This document shows positions 57,001-64,000 of a DNA stretch of 64,000 bases, one piece after another. The stretch spans positions 3,669,001 to 3,733,000 of the forward strand of contig NZ_CP077097.1 in NCBI RefSeq assembly GCF_014269225.2, given 5' to 3'. The translations under genes were made by a program, and so were the position numbers. How positions within the stretch are numbered: the first letter of the stretch is position 1; each line of letters begins with the position of its first letter. The notes beneath the pieces are model-generated. The model did not search any database, had not been told where the DNA came from, and worked only from the letters and a program-made list of their open reading frames with translations. The stretch is from Pseudomonas anuradhapurensis. GTDB taxonomy: Bacteria > Pseudomonadota > Gammaproteobacteria > Pseudomonadales > Pseudomonadaceae.

Positions 57001-57616
57001 TCAGGCAGGCGAACAGCGCCAGGTCCAGCAGCGCGACGAAGCTCAGGCCATCGCTGGTGAGTGCCTGCAACCACTCCAGTGCCTGCTCGCGACGCATCAG
57101 CGCCGCCGAGAAATTGCCCAGGAAGTTCACGGGCCGCCCATCGAGCATGGCCAGCATGTCTTCGCCCTTGAACAGGCTGTCGACATTGGCGAAGCGCGCA
57201 TTGGCGATACGCATCGGCAGGATGAAATTGTTCTCGTCACAGAGCACGCGCTGCGACAACACCAGGCCGACTTCGTCATGCTCCAGCAAGGCCTTGGCCT
57301 GGTGCGTCACGCACTGCGGGAAGAGCCGATCATCGTCGCACAGCACCTTGACCAGCGCGCCCCGGGCCAAGCTCACCGCCTGCACCAGGTTGGCGACAAA
57401 ACCCAGGCGCCGGCTGTTACGCACATAGCGCACGCAAGCGCGCAATTCGCCCTCGACAGCGTTGACGATGGCTTCGATCTCCTCGCCTTCGCTGTCGTCG
57501 CAGACCAGCACCTCCAGCGCCTCATAGGTCTGGCCGAGGGCGCTGTGCAAGGCCATGGCAAAGAACCGTGGGCTGTAGGCAGGGATGACGATACTGACGA
57601 GAGGCTTTTCGTTCAC
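54044..57616 (-). CDS. Giant three-module glycosyltransferase (Fgt1-like, flagellin glycosylation)
   Basis: The 1190-residue protein has an N-terminal GT2 domain (VSIVIPAYSPRFFAMALHSALGQTYE, acidic motif DDD at 94-96) and a middle region with a partial GT fold. A second GT2-like module (about 577-840) has the DXD region degenerate to LLLDAS. The C-terminal GT4-like domain (about 890-1190) has RVGWGGGTSHSGDLEII and LLEYGACGYPTICTDTEAYRG. The layout matches the large Fgt proteins that glycosylate flagellin in P. syringae. The GTG at 57616 is eight bases after AAGG. It has no own promoter visible and follows flgL across a terminator. Confidence 0.85.
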   Translation of the reverse strand: MNEKPLVSIVIPAYSPRFFAMALHSALGQTYEALEVLVCDDSEGEEIEAIVNAVEGELRACVRYVRNSRRLGFVANLVQAVSLARGALVKVLCDDDRLFPQCVTHQAKALLEHDEVGLVLSQRVLCDENNFILPMRIANARFANVDSLFKGEDMLAMLDGRPVNFLGNFSAALMRREQALEWLQALTSDGLSFVALLDLALFACLMRRGNMVMLSEPGLIERLHPQRLSKQEALVQAAPQEWRWMMQMLAARSGEAAPASGWVRYVPLSEAQQQPRQWQELCVARIISNWQTRLGGRVGSECESYAELYQQWLAARRFSDVQRGLLPQAIAAWPRQPRIVPVVLDTQGDAQALARTLDSLAGQLYPVHACVVLADAEPASPIPLVHQPLQSDWPEQLNQLLASLHDADWIYLLRAGDRLAESAILLLAERAAVFPNLACAYSDEGAWLDDQPGEPVFKPDFNLDLLRSYPYVGRTLAFAREAILDLGGFDAGFAELAPHDLLWRLVESRGLQVVEHIAEIQVQSEFSFANWLSLPEVIAQSEPVLAAHLQRLGVAHRIRHDDLSLLNRVDYLHADTPQVSILVPVGDDLAGLQACVEGLIERTAYGRYEVLLVAGPSVAADVDGWLQAMSGLGAGMLRVVRAPGGSRSQLLDAAAAQAGGDYLLLLDASVQVFDGQWLAEMLQHAQRPEVAVVGAKLVDAQGRVVEAGRVLGVASVAGPAFAGEDAQARGYLQRLQVVQDWSAVGGDCLMVRKAVFAELGGLGAQPLSQGMAELDLCLRAGARGYLVVGTPYAVLLKREATTSSDGLGQDALLEQQQVFCERWLSKVVRDPAYNPNLGLANGDFSLEPSLRGSWSPLCARALPSVLGLPINDSAVGHYRVEQPFKQLEAAGRVVGRVVYESPTVVQLARMDPDVIILQLRHNDDSVRDIERIARFSNARRIFEIDDYVLSAPKKNTHARNKPADIEQHLRRGISLCDRVVVTTQALANALADMHDDIRVVPNMLAPHLWTNLPASRRGTSSKPRVGWGGGTSHSGDLEIIAEVVRELANEVEWVFFGMCPEALKPYIHEYHPGVPLARYPAKLASLNLDLALAPLEFHIFNDCKSNLRLLEYGACGYPTICTDTEAYRGYLPCTRVYSNSTEEWLQAIRSHLADPAASYRMGDELREAVMRDFVLRDDNLRHWEWGWLAD

Positions 57617-57630
57617 GTTGGCGACCTTGC

Positions 57631-57667
57631 AAAAAAAAGTGCGCCGCACCTGACGGTGGCGGCGCAC
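57631..57667 (-). terminator. Terminator after flgL
   Basis: A perfect 9-bp stem GTGCGCCGC/GCGGCGCAC with an 11-nt loop is followed by eight T on the minus strand. The T run ends 14 bases before the GTG of the glycosyltransferase. Confidence 0.9.
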
Positions 57668-57690
57668 GATTGGCTACGCATGCAGCGCTA

Positions 57691-59262
57691 TCAGATGTAG
57701 TTGACCAGCGACAGACCGGCGACCTTGGCATAGGCCTGCAACGAGGCCTGCAGCATGTTGGTCTGCATGGTCAGGCGGATCATCACTTCGGCCGGATCGC
57801 TTTCGCGGATCGAGCTCTGGGTCTTGGTGTTCTCCGCGCCCAGCGCCGAGTTGGTCTCGGCCTGCACGTCCAGCGCCTGGCCACGGCCACCGATCGAGGC
57901 GATCGACGAAGTCACCTGGTTGGTGGCGCTGCCGATGTTACCGATGGCCGAGTCCAGCGCGGCCTTGAAAGTCTGCGCGGCGGCCGGGTCACCGTCGATC
58001 GGGGTGCTCAGCGCAGCGCGCAGCTGGCTGATGGTATCGAGCACATTCTGGGTCTGGTGGGTATCGACCTTGATGGCAAACGCGTCACCGGCACTTGGCG
58101 CGCCGGACAAGTCGAACTGCACGCCCAGTACCGTGGCGGTGGTACCGCTCAGGGTGCCCGTGGAGATTGGCCGACTGCCGTCGCTGACCGGCGCGGTGTA
58201 CAGCTCGAAGTCGGTGGCGCTGGTGAACTTGAGCACCGCGCCTTCGGGGAAGGCGGCCTTGTACGCCGCCTGGTCGACCACCGAGCTACCGGTGATCTGC
58301 ACCGACGAGGAATTTCCCGGGCTGCGGCTGCTGCCGATCTGGTCTGCCTTGGAGGTCAGGCTGAAGGTGTGGCCGGCGATGGCCGCATCCGGGTCGGCTT
58401 CGTCACCGGCCTTGAAGCTGATGTCCAGGCGCAGGTCGATGCCACGGAAGCTGATCTCGGTGTTGTCGCCTTTCGGGTCGAACTTGCCGCCCTGGGTCGC
58501 CTCGAGGGTGACGTCGTTGCCGCCGGCATCGGTGATCTTGAATTGTGTGCTGCTGATGAACTCGATGCTGTAAGGCTCGCCACTGCGGAAGCGGTCGTTG
58601 TAGGTAGAGCTGCCGGAAACCTGGCCGTTGGACAGACTGACCCGGCCATCATCGGTGGCCGGCGCAGTCAGCCTGGTCTCACTGCGGCTGGTGTTCAGCG
58701 CCTGCTCGAACGCATCGTAGCCGGTTTCGTTGGCCGCCAGGCTGAGCATGTCGCCCACCTGCAACTTCAGCTGCGACTGGTCGCCCTGGTAGGAGTAGGT
58801 GCCATCGGCATTGCGCACATACGGTTGGGTGTCGCCCTTGGAACCGGAGAAGATGTACTTGCCGTTTTCGTCCTTGCTGTTCATCAGGGTGAACAGCTGC
58901 TGCTCAAGCGAATCCAGTTCGGCGGCATTGGCCTTGCGGTCGTCGTCGGTGAAGCCGGCGTTGCCGGAGCTCACCGCCAGTTCGTTGACCCGCTGCAGGA
59001 TGGTGCCGATGGACTTCAGGGTGCTTTCGGCAGTACCCAGGGCATTGCGCACATTGACGATGTTGTCGCCGTACTGTTCGAGCATGTTCTGCTGCTGCTC
59101 CAGCTGCAGCAGGCGGGCAGCGCCAACCGGGTCGTCCTTGGCCGAGCGCACGCGAATGCCATCGGTGGCTTCCTGCTGGGTCTTCACCGAGTTGGAGAAG
59201 TTGCGCTGGTAGTTGGCCTGGTTGGTATTGTAGAACTGCGAAGTGGAGATGCGTACGCTCAC
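57691..59262 (-). CDS. flgL: Hook-filament junction protein FlgL (HAP3)
   Basis: The 523-residue protein has a flagellin-like N-terminus (MSVRISTSQFYNTNQANYQRNFSNSVKTQQEATDGIRVRSAKDDPVGAARLLQLEQ) and C-terminus (VMIRLTMQTNMLQASLQAYAKVAGLSLVNYI). A long variable middle (about 140-420) is much larger than in enterobacterial FlgL (about 317 residues). GTG at 59262 follows AAGGAG. It lies 13 bp after flgK. Confidence 0.95.
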   Translation of the reverse strand: MSVRISTSQFYNTNQANYQRNFSNSVKTQQEATDGIRVRSAKDDPVGAARLLQLEQQQNMLEQYGDNIVNVRNALGTAESTLKSIGTILQRVNELAVSSGNAGFTDDDRKANAAELDSLEQQLFTLMNSKDENGKYIFSGSKGDTQPYVRNADGTYSYQGDQSQLKLQVGDMLSLAANETGYDAFEQALNTSRSETRLTAPATDDGRVSLSNGQVSGSSTYNDRFRSGEPYSIEFISSTQFKITDAGGNDVTLEATQGGKFDPKGDNTEISFRGIDLRLDISFKAGDEADPDAAIAGHTFSLTSKADQIGSSRSPGNSSSVQITGSSVVDQAAYKAAFPEGAVLKFTSATDFELYTAPVSDGSRPISTGTLSGTTATVLGVQFDLSGAPSAGDAFAIKVDTHQTQNVLDTISQLRAALSTPIDGDPAAAQTFKAALDSAIGNIGSATNQVTSSIASIGGRGQALDVQAETNSALGAENTKTQSSIRESDPAEVMIRLTMQTNMLQASLQAYAKVAGLSLVNYI

Positions 59263-59275
59263 GATCTACGGCTCC

Positions 59276-61306
59276 TTAAAGACTGTTGATCAGGGTGGCG
59301 AAGGTTTCCTGGGCCGCCTTGATGATCTGCGACGACGCGGTGTAGTACTGCTGGAACTTGATCAGGTTGCCGGTCTCTTCGTCGACCGACACCCCCGACA
59401 GGCCGTTGCGGCTGTCCAGTGCAGAGGTATGCAGCGCCGAGGTGGCATCGCTGTCCATCTGTGCCTGGCCGGCCTTGCCGCCGACGTTGGAAACCAGCTT
59501 GGCATAGGCGTCGGTGAAGCTGATGCCCTTGCCGTTGGCACCCACCTCGACCGTGGGCTTGGTCTGCAGGTCGATCACCGATTGGGCATTGCGGTTGTCC
59601 GCAGAGCCGGCGCCGGTCAGCGCCACGGTATAGCTGTCACCATTCTTCGGTGCGCCCGAAACGCTCATCTCGAAGGTGAAATCGCTACCCAGCGGGTTGC
59701 CGCTGGCATCGACCATCGGCACCGACAATTGCAGCTTGTTCTCCTGGCCGGGGATGATCGTACCACTGCCGATGCTGTTGCCCTGGGCATCGTACAGGGT
59801 ATAGGCCTGTGGCGACGTGCTGTCGTCACCGAACACCAGCTTGACCGGGGTCGAATACTTCAGCCCGGTCTGCAGCTGCGAGCGCTGGGTGGCGTCATAG
59901 ATGTCCATTTCCGAGGTCAGCGTCGGCTGGGTGATCACCCCGGTGCCTTTGTTGCCCGCACCACTGGTGGCGGTCAGCGGTGCAGCAAGTGCCAGGCGCT
60001 TGGGGTCGGTGAGCACGGTTTCGATGCCGGCCGCAGCGTTGCGGGTCGGGGTGATCTTGAAGCTGTCGCCGGCACTCAGGCCACCACCGTTGAGCGACAG
60101 GGTGAAGCCGTCGATCACCGGCGGCGGTGTGTCACCGAGGTCGAAGCTGCCCATGTCGGTGCCTTCAGGCAACTTGCGCACACTGTAGCCAGTGGCGCTG
60201 GTGAAGGTCACCTGGTAATCGCTGGTGGTCAGCTTGCCGGTGTCCTTGATGGTCACGTCGAGGTTGCCGGAGCCGGCGCTGTTGCCGGACTTGGCAATAC
60301 TGCGCTGGCTGACCGCCGCGGCGCTGTTGATATCGCCGAACAGGGTGGCGCCGAAGTTACCGTTCTTGTCGATACCCTGGGCCAGCTGGCTGTTGATCGC
60401 GTCCGCCACCACCAGGGCCACGCGGCCCAGCTCGTTGAGCGCCGGATCGAGGGTTTCCTTGCGGTAGCGGATCAGGCCACCCAACTCGCCCCCACTGGTG
60501 GTGCTGGTGATGTCCATCTTGGTCGAGCCGCGGTTGAGGATCAGGCTCATGCGGGTCGGGTCGGTCGCGCTCGGCTCCACGCCCAAGGTCTGGGTGGTCT
60601 TGCCCAGTACCAGGGCCTGGCCGTTTTTCAGGTAGACGTCGTAGTTGCCATCACGCTCCACCACATCGGTGCCGATCAACTTGTTCAGCTCACGCACAGC
60701 GCCATCGCGCTGGTCGAGCAAGTCGTTGGGCTGGCCGGAGATCGACGTGACGCGAGAGATCTGGTCGTTGAGGTCAGCGATGGTCTTGGTCAGGTTGTTC
60801 ACCTGATCGGCGATCGCCGCCATGTTGGAGTTGATGTTGCTGTTCTGCTGGTTGAGCTGCGCCGACAGCGTGTTGAAACGCTTGCTCAGGGACTGCGCGC
60901 TGGTCAGCAGCAGTTGCCGCGAGGCGTCCTCGGTCGGTTTGGCCGCGGCATCCTGCAAGGTACTGAAGAAGCTTTGCAAAGCGGCAGTGATGCCAGTGTC
61001 GCTGCTCGACAGGGCGGTATCCAGCGGCGTGATCTGGTTCAGGTACGAGGCGGCATCGCTGCTCAACGACGTGGTGCTGCGCAGCTGGTTTTCCAGAAAT
61101 GCGTTATACACCCGGCGTACATCGGCCAGCGTGGTGCCGGTGCCGATGAACACCTGGCCAACTTGCTGGCCACCCTTGGTCTTCTGCACATTCTGCTGGC
61201 GTGAGTAGCTTTCGACATCGGCGTTGGCAATGTTGTTACCGAGGGTATACATCCCCGATTGCGCGGCGCCAAGCCCCGACATACCAATGTTGATCAGACT
61301 CGCCAT
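59276..61306 (-). CDS. flgK: Hook-filament junction protein FlgK (HAP1)
   Basis: The 676-residue protein has a rod/hook-type N-terminus (SLINIGMSGLGAAQSGMYTLGNNIANADVESYSRQ) and the conserved C-terminus GVSVDEETGNLIKFQQYYTASSQIIKAAQETFATLINSL. It links hook to filament together with FlgL. It lies 12 bp after flgJ. A weak FliA-like element lies inside flgJ upstream. Confidence 0.96.
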   Translation of the reverse strand: MASLINIGMSGLGAAQSGMYTLGNNIANADVESYSRQQNVQKTKGGQQVGQVFIGTGTTLADVRRVYNAFLENQLRSTTSLSSDAASYLNQITPLDTALSSSDTGITAALQSFFSTLQDAAAKPTEDASRQLLLTSAQSLSKRFNTLSAQLNQQNSNINSNMAAIADQVNNLTKTIADLNDQISRVTSISGQPNDLLDQRDGAVRELNKLIGTDVVERDGNYDVYLKNGQALVLGKTTQTLGVEPSATDPTRMSLILNRGSTKMDITSTTSGGELGGLIRYRKETLDPALNELGRVALVVADAINSQLAQGIDKNGNFGATLFGDINSAAAVSQRSIAKSGNSAGSGNLDVTIKDTGKLTTSDYQVTFTSATGYSVRKLPEGTDMGSFDLGDTPPPVIDGFTLSLNGGGLSAGDSFKITPTRNAAAGIETVLTDPKRLALAAPLTATSGAGNKGTGVITQPTLTSEMDIYDATQRSQLQTGLKYSTPVKLVFGDDSTSPQAYTLYDAQGNSIGSGTIIPGQENKLQLSVPMVDASGNPLGSDFTFEMSVSGAPKNGDSYTVALTGAGSADNRNAQSVIDLQTKPTVEVGANGKGISFTDAYAKLVSNVGGKAGQAQMDSDATSALHTSALDSRNGLSGVSVDEETGNLIKFQQYYTASSQIIKAAQETFATLINSL

Positions 61307-61318
61307 GGTTCCATGCCC

Positions 61319-62473
61319 TTAAAGTTTTGTTGCGGTACCGAGCATCGCGTAGTGCTCGTACGACTTCATCTGTCTTGCGATCTGCGAGATCTTGCTGGCG
61401 TAATTCGGGTCGGTGGCGTACCCGGCCTTTTGCAACTCTTGCACGAACTGTTCTGGTTTATCGGCGGCCTTCACCGCATCTTGATAGCGCGAATTGTTCT
61501 GTAACAGGCTAACCAGGTCGTGGAAGCTGTCCTGGTACGAGTCGTAGGAACGGAACGCTGCCGTTTCCTTGACGAACTGGCCATCGCGGAACTCGCTGGT
61601 GATCGCCCGCGCCGAATCGCCCTGCCAGTTGCCGCTGGCCTTGATGCCGAACAGGTTATGGCTGCTGCTGCCATCGCTGTTGCGCATGACCGACTTGCCC
61701 CAGCCGGTTTCCAGCGCAGCCTGCGCCACCAGGTAGCGCGGGTCGATGCCGATGCGCTTGGCCGCCTGTTCGGCCATCGGCAGCATGGTGGCAACGAATT
61801 CGTCGCTGTCGGCGAAGGCCTTTTTCGGTGCCAGCGGTGGCTGCGCCACAGCGCGCCCGAGGATGCGCAGGCCGTTGTCCGGCACGGCAAAGGTCTTGGC
61901 CACCTGCTGGCCATCGCGGGCCGGCACGGCAGCGTTGTTGGTGGTGGCGGCCGACGGCACGATGCCGGCCAGCAGGCGATCGGTGACCCTGCTCGGCAGC
62001 GCCAGGCGCCGCGAATTGAGCGCGGCCACGTCGTTGCGGCCGGCATTCGCCTGGGCGACATGCACCGGCTCGGCGACCTTGTTGCCCCACAGCGTCGGGG
62101 CGTTGCCCTCGATGCGCGGGAACGGGCTGGTGTTGGCCGGCGCGCTCTTGTTCTTCGACAGCTGGCGCACCAGCACGTCCTGCAGGCCGATACCCCCGCC
62201 TTCGCGGGACATGCTCACGGCCAACTGCTGGTCGTACATGTCGCGATACTGCTTCACCGTCTCGGTATTCATCGGGTTGTCGTCGGCCAGCACGTCGCTG
62301 GCCTTGCGCGAGGCCTTGAGCATTTCGCTGATGAACAGCGATTCGAACTCCTGCGCCACCTTGCGCACATTGGCGTCGCTGTCGCGGTCGCCGTGCTTGA
62401 GCGAACTCAGGCGGTTGAGGTCGGTGTAGGCACCGCTGTCGGCACTGCCGGAAACCAGGCTTTTGCTGTTCAT
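61319..62473 (-). CDS. flgJ: Flagellar rod assembly protein / peptidoglycan hydrolase FlgJ
   Basis: The 384-residue two-domain protein has an N-terminal rod-binding domain (about 32-108: VAQEFESLFISEMLKASRKAS) and a C-terminal glucosaminidase-type domain (about 225-384). Catalytic Glu255 is in AALETGWGKSVMRN. A Ser/Ala/Pro-rich linker joins them. It opens the cell wall for the rod. It lies 11 bp after flgI. Confidence 0.96.
   Translation of the reverse strand: MNSKSLVSGSADSGAYTDLNRLSSLKHGDRDSDANVRKVAQEFESLFISEMLKASRKASDVLADDNPMNTETVKQYRDMYDQQLAVSMSREGGGIGLQDVLVRQLSKNKSAPANTSPFPRIEGNAPTLWGNKVAEPVHVAQANAGRNDVAALNSRRLALPSRVTDRLLAGIVPSAATTNNAAVPARDGQQVAKTFAVPDNGLRILGRAVAQPPLAPKKAFADSDEFVATMLPMAEQAAKRIGIDPRYLVAQAALETGWGKSVMRNSDGSSSHNLFGIKASGNWQGDSARAITSEFRDGQFVKETAAFRSYDSYQDSFHDLVSLLQNNSRYQDAVKAADKPEQFVQELQKAGYATDPNYASKISQIARQMKSYEHYAMLGTATKL
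61458..61484 (-). promoter_or_regulatory. Possible internal sigma-28 promoter ahead of flgK
   Basis: On the minus strand TCAA-N15-GCCGATAA: exact FliA -10 and three of four -35 bases, inside flgJ about 150 bp before flgK. A chance match is possible because it lies within coding sequence. Confidence 0.3.
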
Positions 62474-62484
62474 CGGCAGCGTCC

Positions 62485-63600
62485 TCAGATCACGATCAGG
62501 TCGGCCTGCAAGGCGCCGGCCTGTTTCAGGGCTTCGAGGATCGCCATCAGGTCGCTGGGCGCTGCACCTACCTGGTTTACCGCGCGGACGATTTCATCCA
62601 GCGTGGTGCCCGGGCCGAACTTGAACATCGGCTTGGCTTCCTGCTCGGCGTTCACCCGCGAGCGCGGCACCACCGCGGTCTGGCCATTGGAGAGCGGCCC
62701 CGGCTGGCTGACGATCGGGTCTTCGGTGATGGTCACGGTCAGGCTGCCGTGGGTCACCGCCGCCGGCGACACCTTGACGTTCTGGCCGATGACGATGGTA
62801 CCGGTACGCGAGTTGATGATGACTTTGGCCACGGCCTGGCCCGGGTCGATCTCGAGGTTTTCCAGGATCGACAGGTAGTCGACGCGCTGGCTCGGGTCCA
62901 TCGGCGCGGTGACCCGCACCGAGCCGCCATCAACGGCCTGGGCCACGCCAGGGCCGAGCAGCTCGTTGACCTTGTCGACGATGCGCTTGGCCGTGGTGAA
63001 GTCGGGGCGGTTGAGGTTCAGGGTCAGGCTGTTGCCCTGGTTGAAGCCGCTCGGCACCGCCCGTTCGACGGTAGCGCCACCCGGGATGCGACCAGCCGAC
63101 GGAACGTTGACGGTGATCTTCGATCCATCCCGGCCCTCGGCATCGAAGCCGCCGACCACCAGGTTGCCCTGGGCGATGGCATAGACATTACCGTCGATAC
63201 CCTTCAGCGGCGTCATCAGCAGGCTGCCACCGCGCAGGCTCTTGGAGTTACCGATGGAGGACACGGTAATGTCCACCACCTGGCCCGGCTTGGCGAAGGC
63301 CGGCAGGTCGGCATGTACCGACACCGCCGCGACGTTCTTCAACTGCACATTGCCGGAGCCGGCCGGTACCTTGATGCCGAACTGCGAGAGCATGTTGTTG
63401 AAGGTCTGCAGGGTGAACGGCGTCTGGGTGGTCTGGTCACCCGTGCCGTTGAGCCCCACCACCAGGCCATAGCCGATCAACTGGTTGGAACGCACGCCAG
63501 AAATGCTGGCGATGTCCTTCAGGCGCTCAGCTTGGGCACCGAACGCGCAGGACAGGAGCAGGGTCGCGGCAATCAGCTGCCTTACGTTGAACATGTTCAT
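62485..63600 (-). CDS. flgI: Flagellar P-ring protein FlgI
   Basis: The 371-residue periplasmic protein has a cleavable signal peptide (about 1-24, [17 protein letters not shown]) and the signature [32 protein letters not shown]. It forms the peptidoglycan-level bushing for the rod. ATG at 63600 is used; ATG at 63594 is also in frame. It lies six bases after flgH. Confidence 0.97.
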   Translation of the reverse strand: MNMFNVRQLIAATLLLSCAFGAQAERLKDIASISGVRSNQLIGYGLVVGLNGTGDQTTQTPFTLQTFNNMLSQFGIKVPAGSGNVQLKNVAAVSVHADLPAFAKPGQVVDITVSSIGNSKSLRGGSLLMTPLKGIDGNVYAIAQGNLVVGGFDAEGRDGSKITVNVPSAGRIPGGATVERAVPSGFNQGNSLTLNLNRPDFTTAKRIVDKVNELLGPGVAQAVDGGSVRVTAPMDPSQRVDYLSILENLEIDPGQAVAKVIINSRTGTIVIGQNVKVSPAAVTHGSLTVTITEDPIVSQPGPLSNGQTAVVPRSRVNAEQEAKPMFKFGPGTTLDEIVRAVNQVGAAPSDLMAILEALKQAGALQADLIVI

Positions 63601-63606
63601 CCGTAC

Positions 63607-64000
63607 TCAGAAGGGCCAAAGCGGGCTGATGAAGAAGCGATCCAGCCAACCGGGCTGGCTGGCATCGGCGAACGAACCGGTGCCCGAATAGGTGATGCGC
63701 GCATCGGCCACCCGGGTGGACGGCACGGTGTTGTCGGTGGCGATGTCATCGGCACGGATCAGGCCGGCGATACGCACCAGCTCTTCACCGGTATTGAGGG
63801 TCATCCACTTTTCCCCGCGCACGGCGATGATGCCGTTGGGCAGCACCTCGGCCACGGTGACGGTGATCGAGCCGGTCAGGGTGTTGCCCTGGGTGGCCTT
63901 GCTGTCACCCTTGGTGGTGCGATCGCCGCTGTAACCCGCCTCCAGCGACAGGTCGCCGCCGCCGAACGGGTTGTTGGTGTTCGGGTTGGCGCCAAACAGC
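63607..64000 (-). CDS. flgH: Flagellar L-ring lipoprotein FlgH (C-terminal part)
   Basis: The last 130 residues of FlgH are seen; the N-terminal part, including the lipoprotein signal, runs off the right edge. Motifs are [76 protein letters not shown] and a C-terminus ending FFISPLWPF. It forms the outer-membrane ring of the basal body. Confidence 0.93.
   Translation of the reverse strand, partial: LFGANPNTNNPFGGGDLSLEAGYSGDRTTKGDSKATQGNTLTGSITVTVAEVLPNGIIAVRGEKWMTLNTGEELVRIAGLIRADDIATDNTVPSTRVADARITYSGTGSFADASQPGWLDRFFISPLWPF

Overview
The window is GC-rich chromosomal DNA from a fluorescent pseudomonad, most likely the Pseudomonas putida group. The evidence is the gene order (ccm genes, fliK-like/flhB-like pair, polar flagellar and chemotaxis cluster, glycosylation island, flgL-flgH), the protein sequences, and the characteristic REP palindromes. 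Almost everything belongs to one large polar-flagellum and chemotaxis locus, read mainly on the minus strand from about 64000 down to 5070. Gene names rest on recognised motifs and conserved order; no database search was run.

Layout by coordinate. 1-227: 5' end of ccmA (minus). 360-2257: a plus-strand pair, a FliK-like protein and an FlhB-C-terminal-like protein. 2327-5035: a 902-residue toxin-like protein (DUF6543-type N-terminus, TcdA/TcdB-type glycosyltransferase C-terminus), which is foreign to the flagellar theme. 5070-14078: chemotaxis and motor genes (DUF2802, cheW, parP, parC, motD, motC, cheB, cheA, cheZ, cheY). 14184-19299: fliA, fleN, flhF, flhA. 19467-24882: export gate and C-ring (flhB, fliR, Q, P, O, N, M, L). 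25104-28869: fliK plus the HptB/HsbR/HsbA phosphorelay and anti-anti-sigma module. 28975-34890: fliJ, I, H, G, F, E. 35125-39366: fleR, fleS, fleQ. 39536-43167: fliT, fliS, fliD, flaG, fliC. 43420-57616: flagellin glycosylation island (ketoacyl synthase III, two giant multi-domain glycosyltransferases, and a CDP-6-deoxy-hexose pathway with a C-methyltransferase). 57691-64000: flgL, K, J, I and the 3' part of flgH.

Regulation can be read from the DNA. Good sigma-54 (-24/-12) promoters lie ahead of fliE, fleS, fliK, fliL and flhA, and a weaker one lies ahead of the CDP-sugar genes. Sigma-28 (FliA) promoters lie ahead of fliC and fliS. This fits the cascade FleQ to sigma-54 to FleSR and FliA to late genes. 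Rho-independent terminators follow fliD, fliC, the ketoacyl synthase gene, the 1190-residue glycosyltransferase gene and flgL. REP and other palindromes sit at most operon junctions.

Items most worth a second look: the toxin-like gene inserted in the locus; four copies of an [22 protein letters not shown] motif in the CheA linker next to parC/parP; a CDP-linked C-methylated deoxy-sugar island with its own putative sigma-54 promoter; and the orphan FliK/FlhB-tail pair that lacks the NPTH cleavage site.
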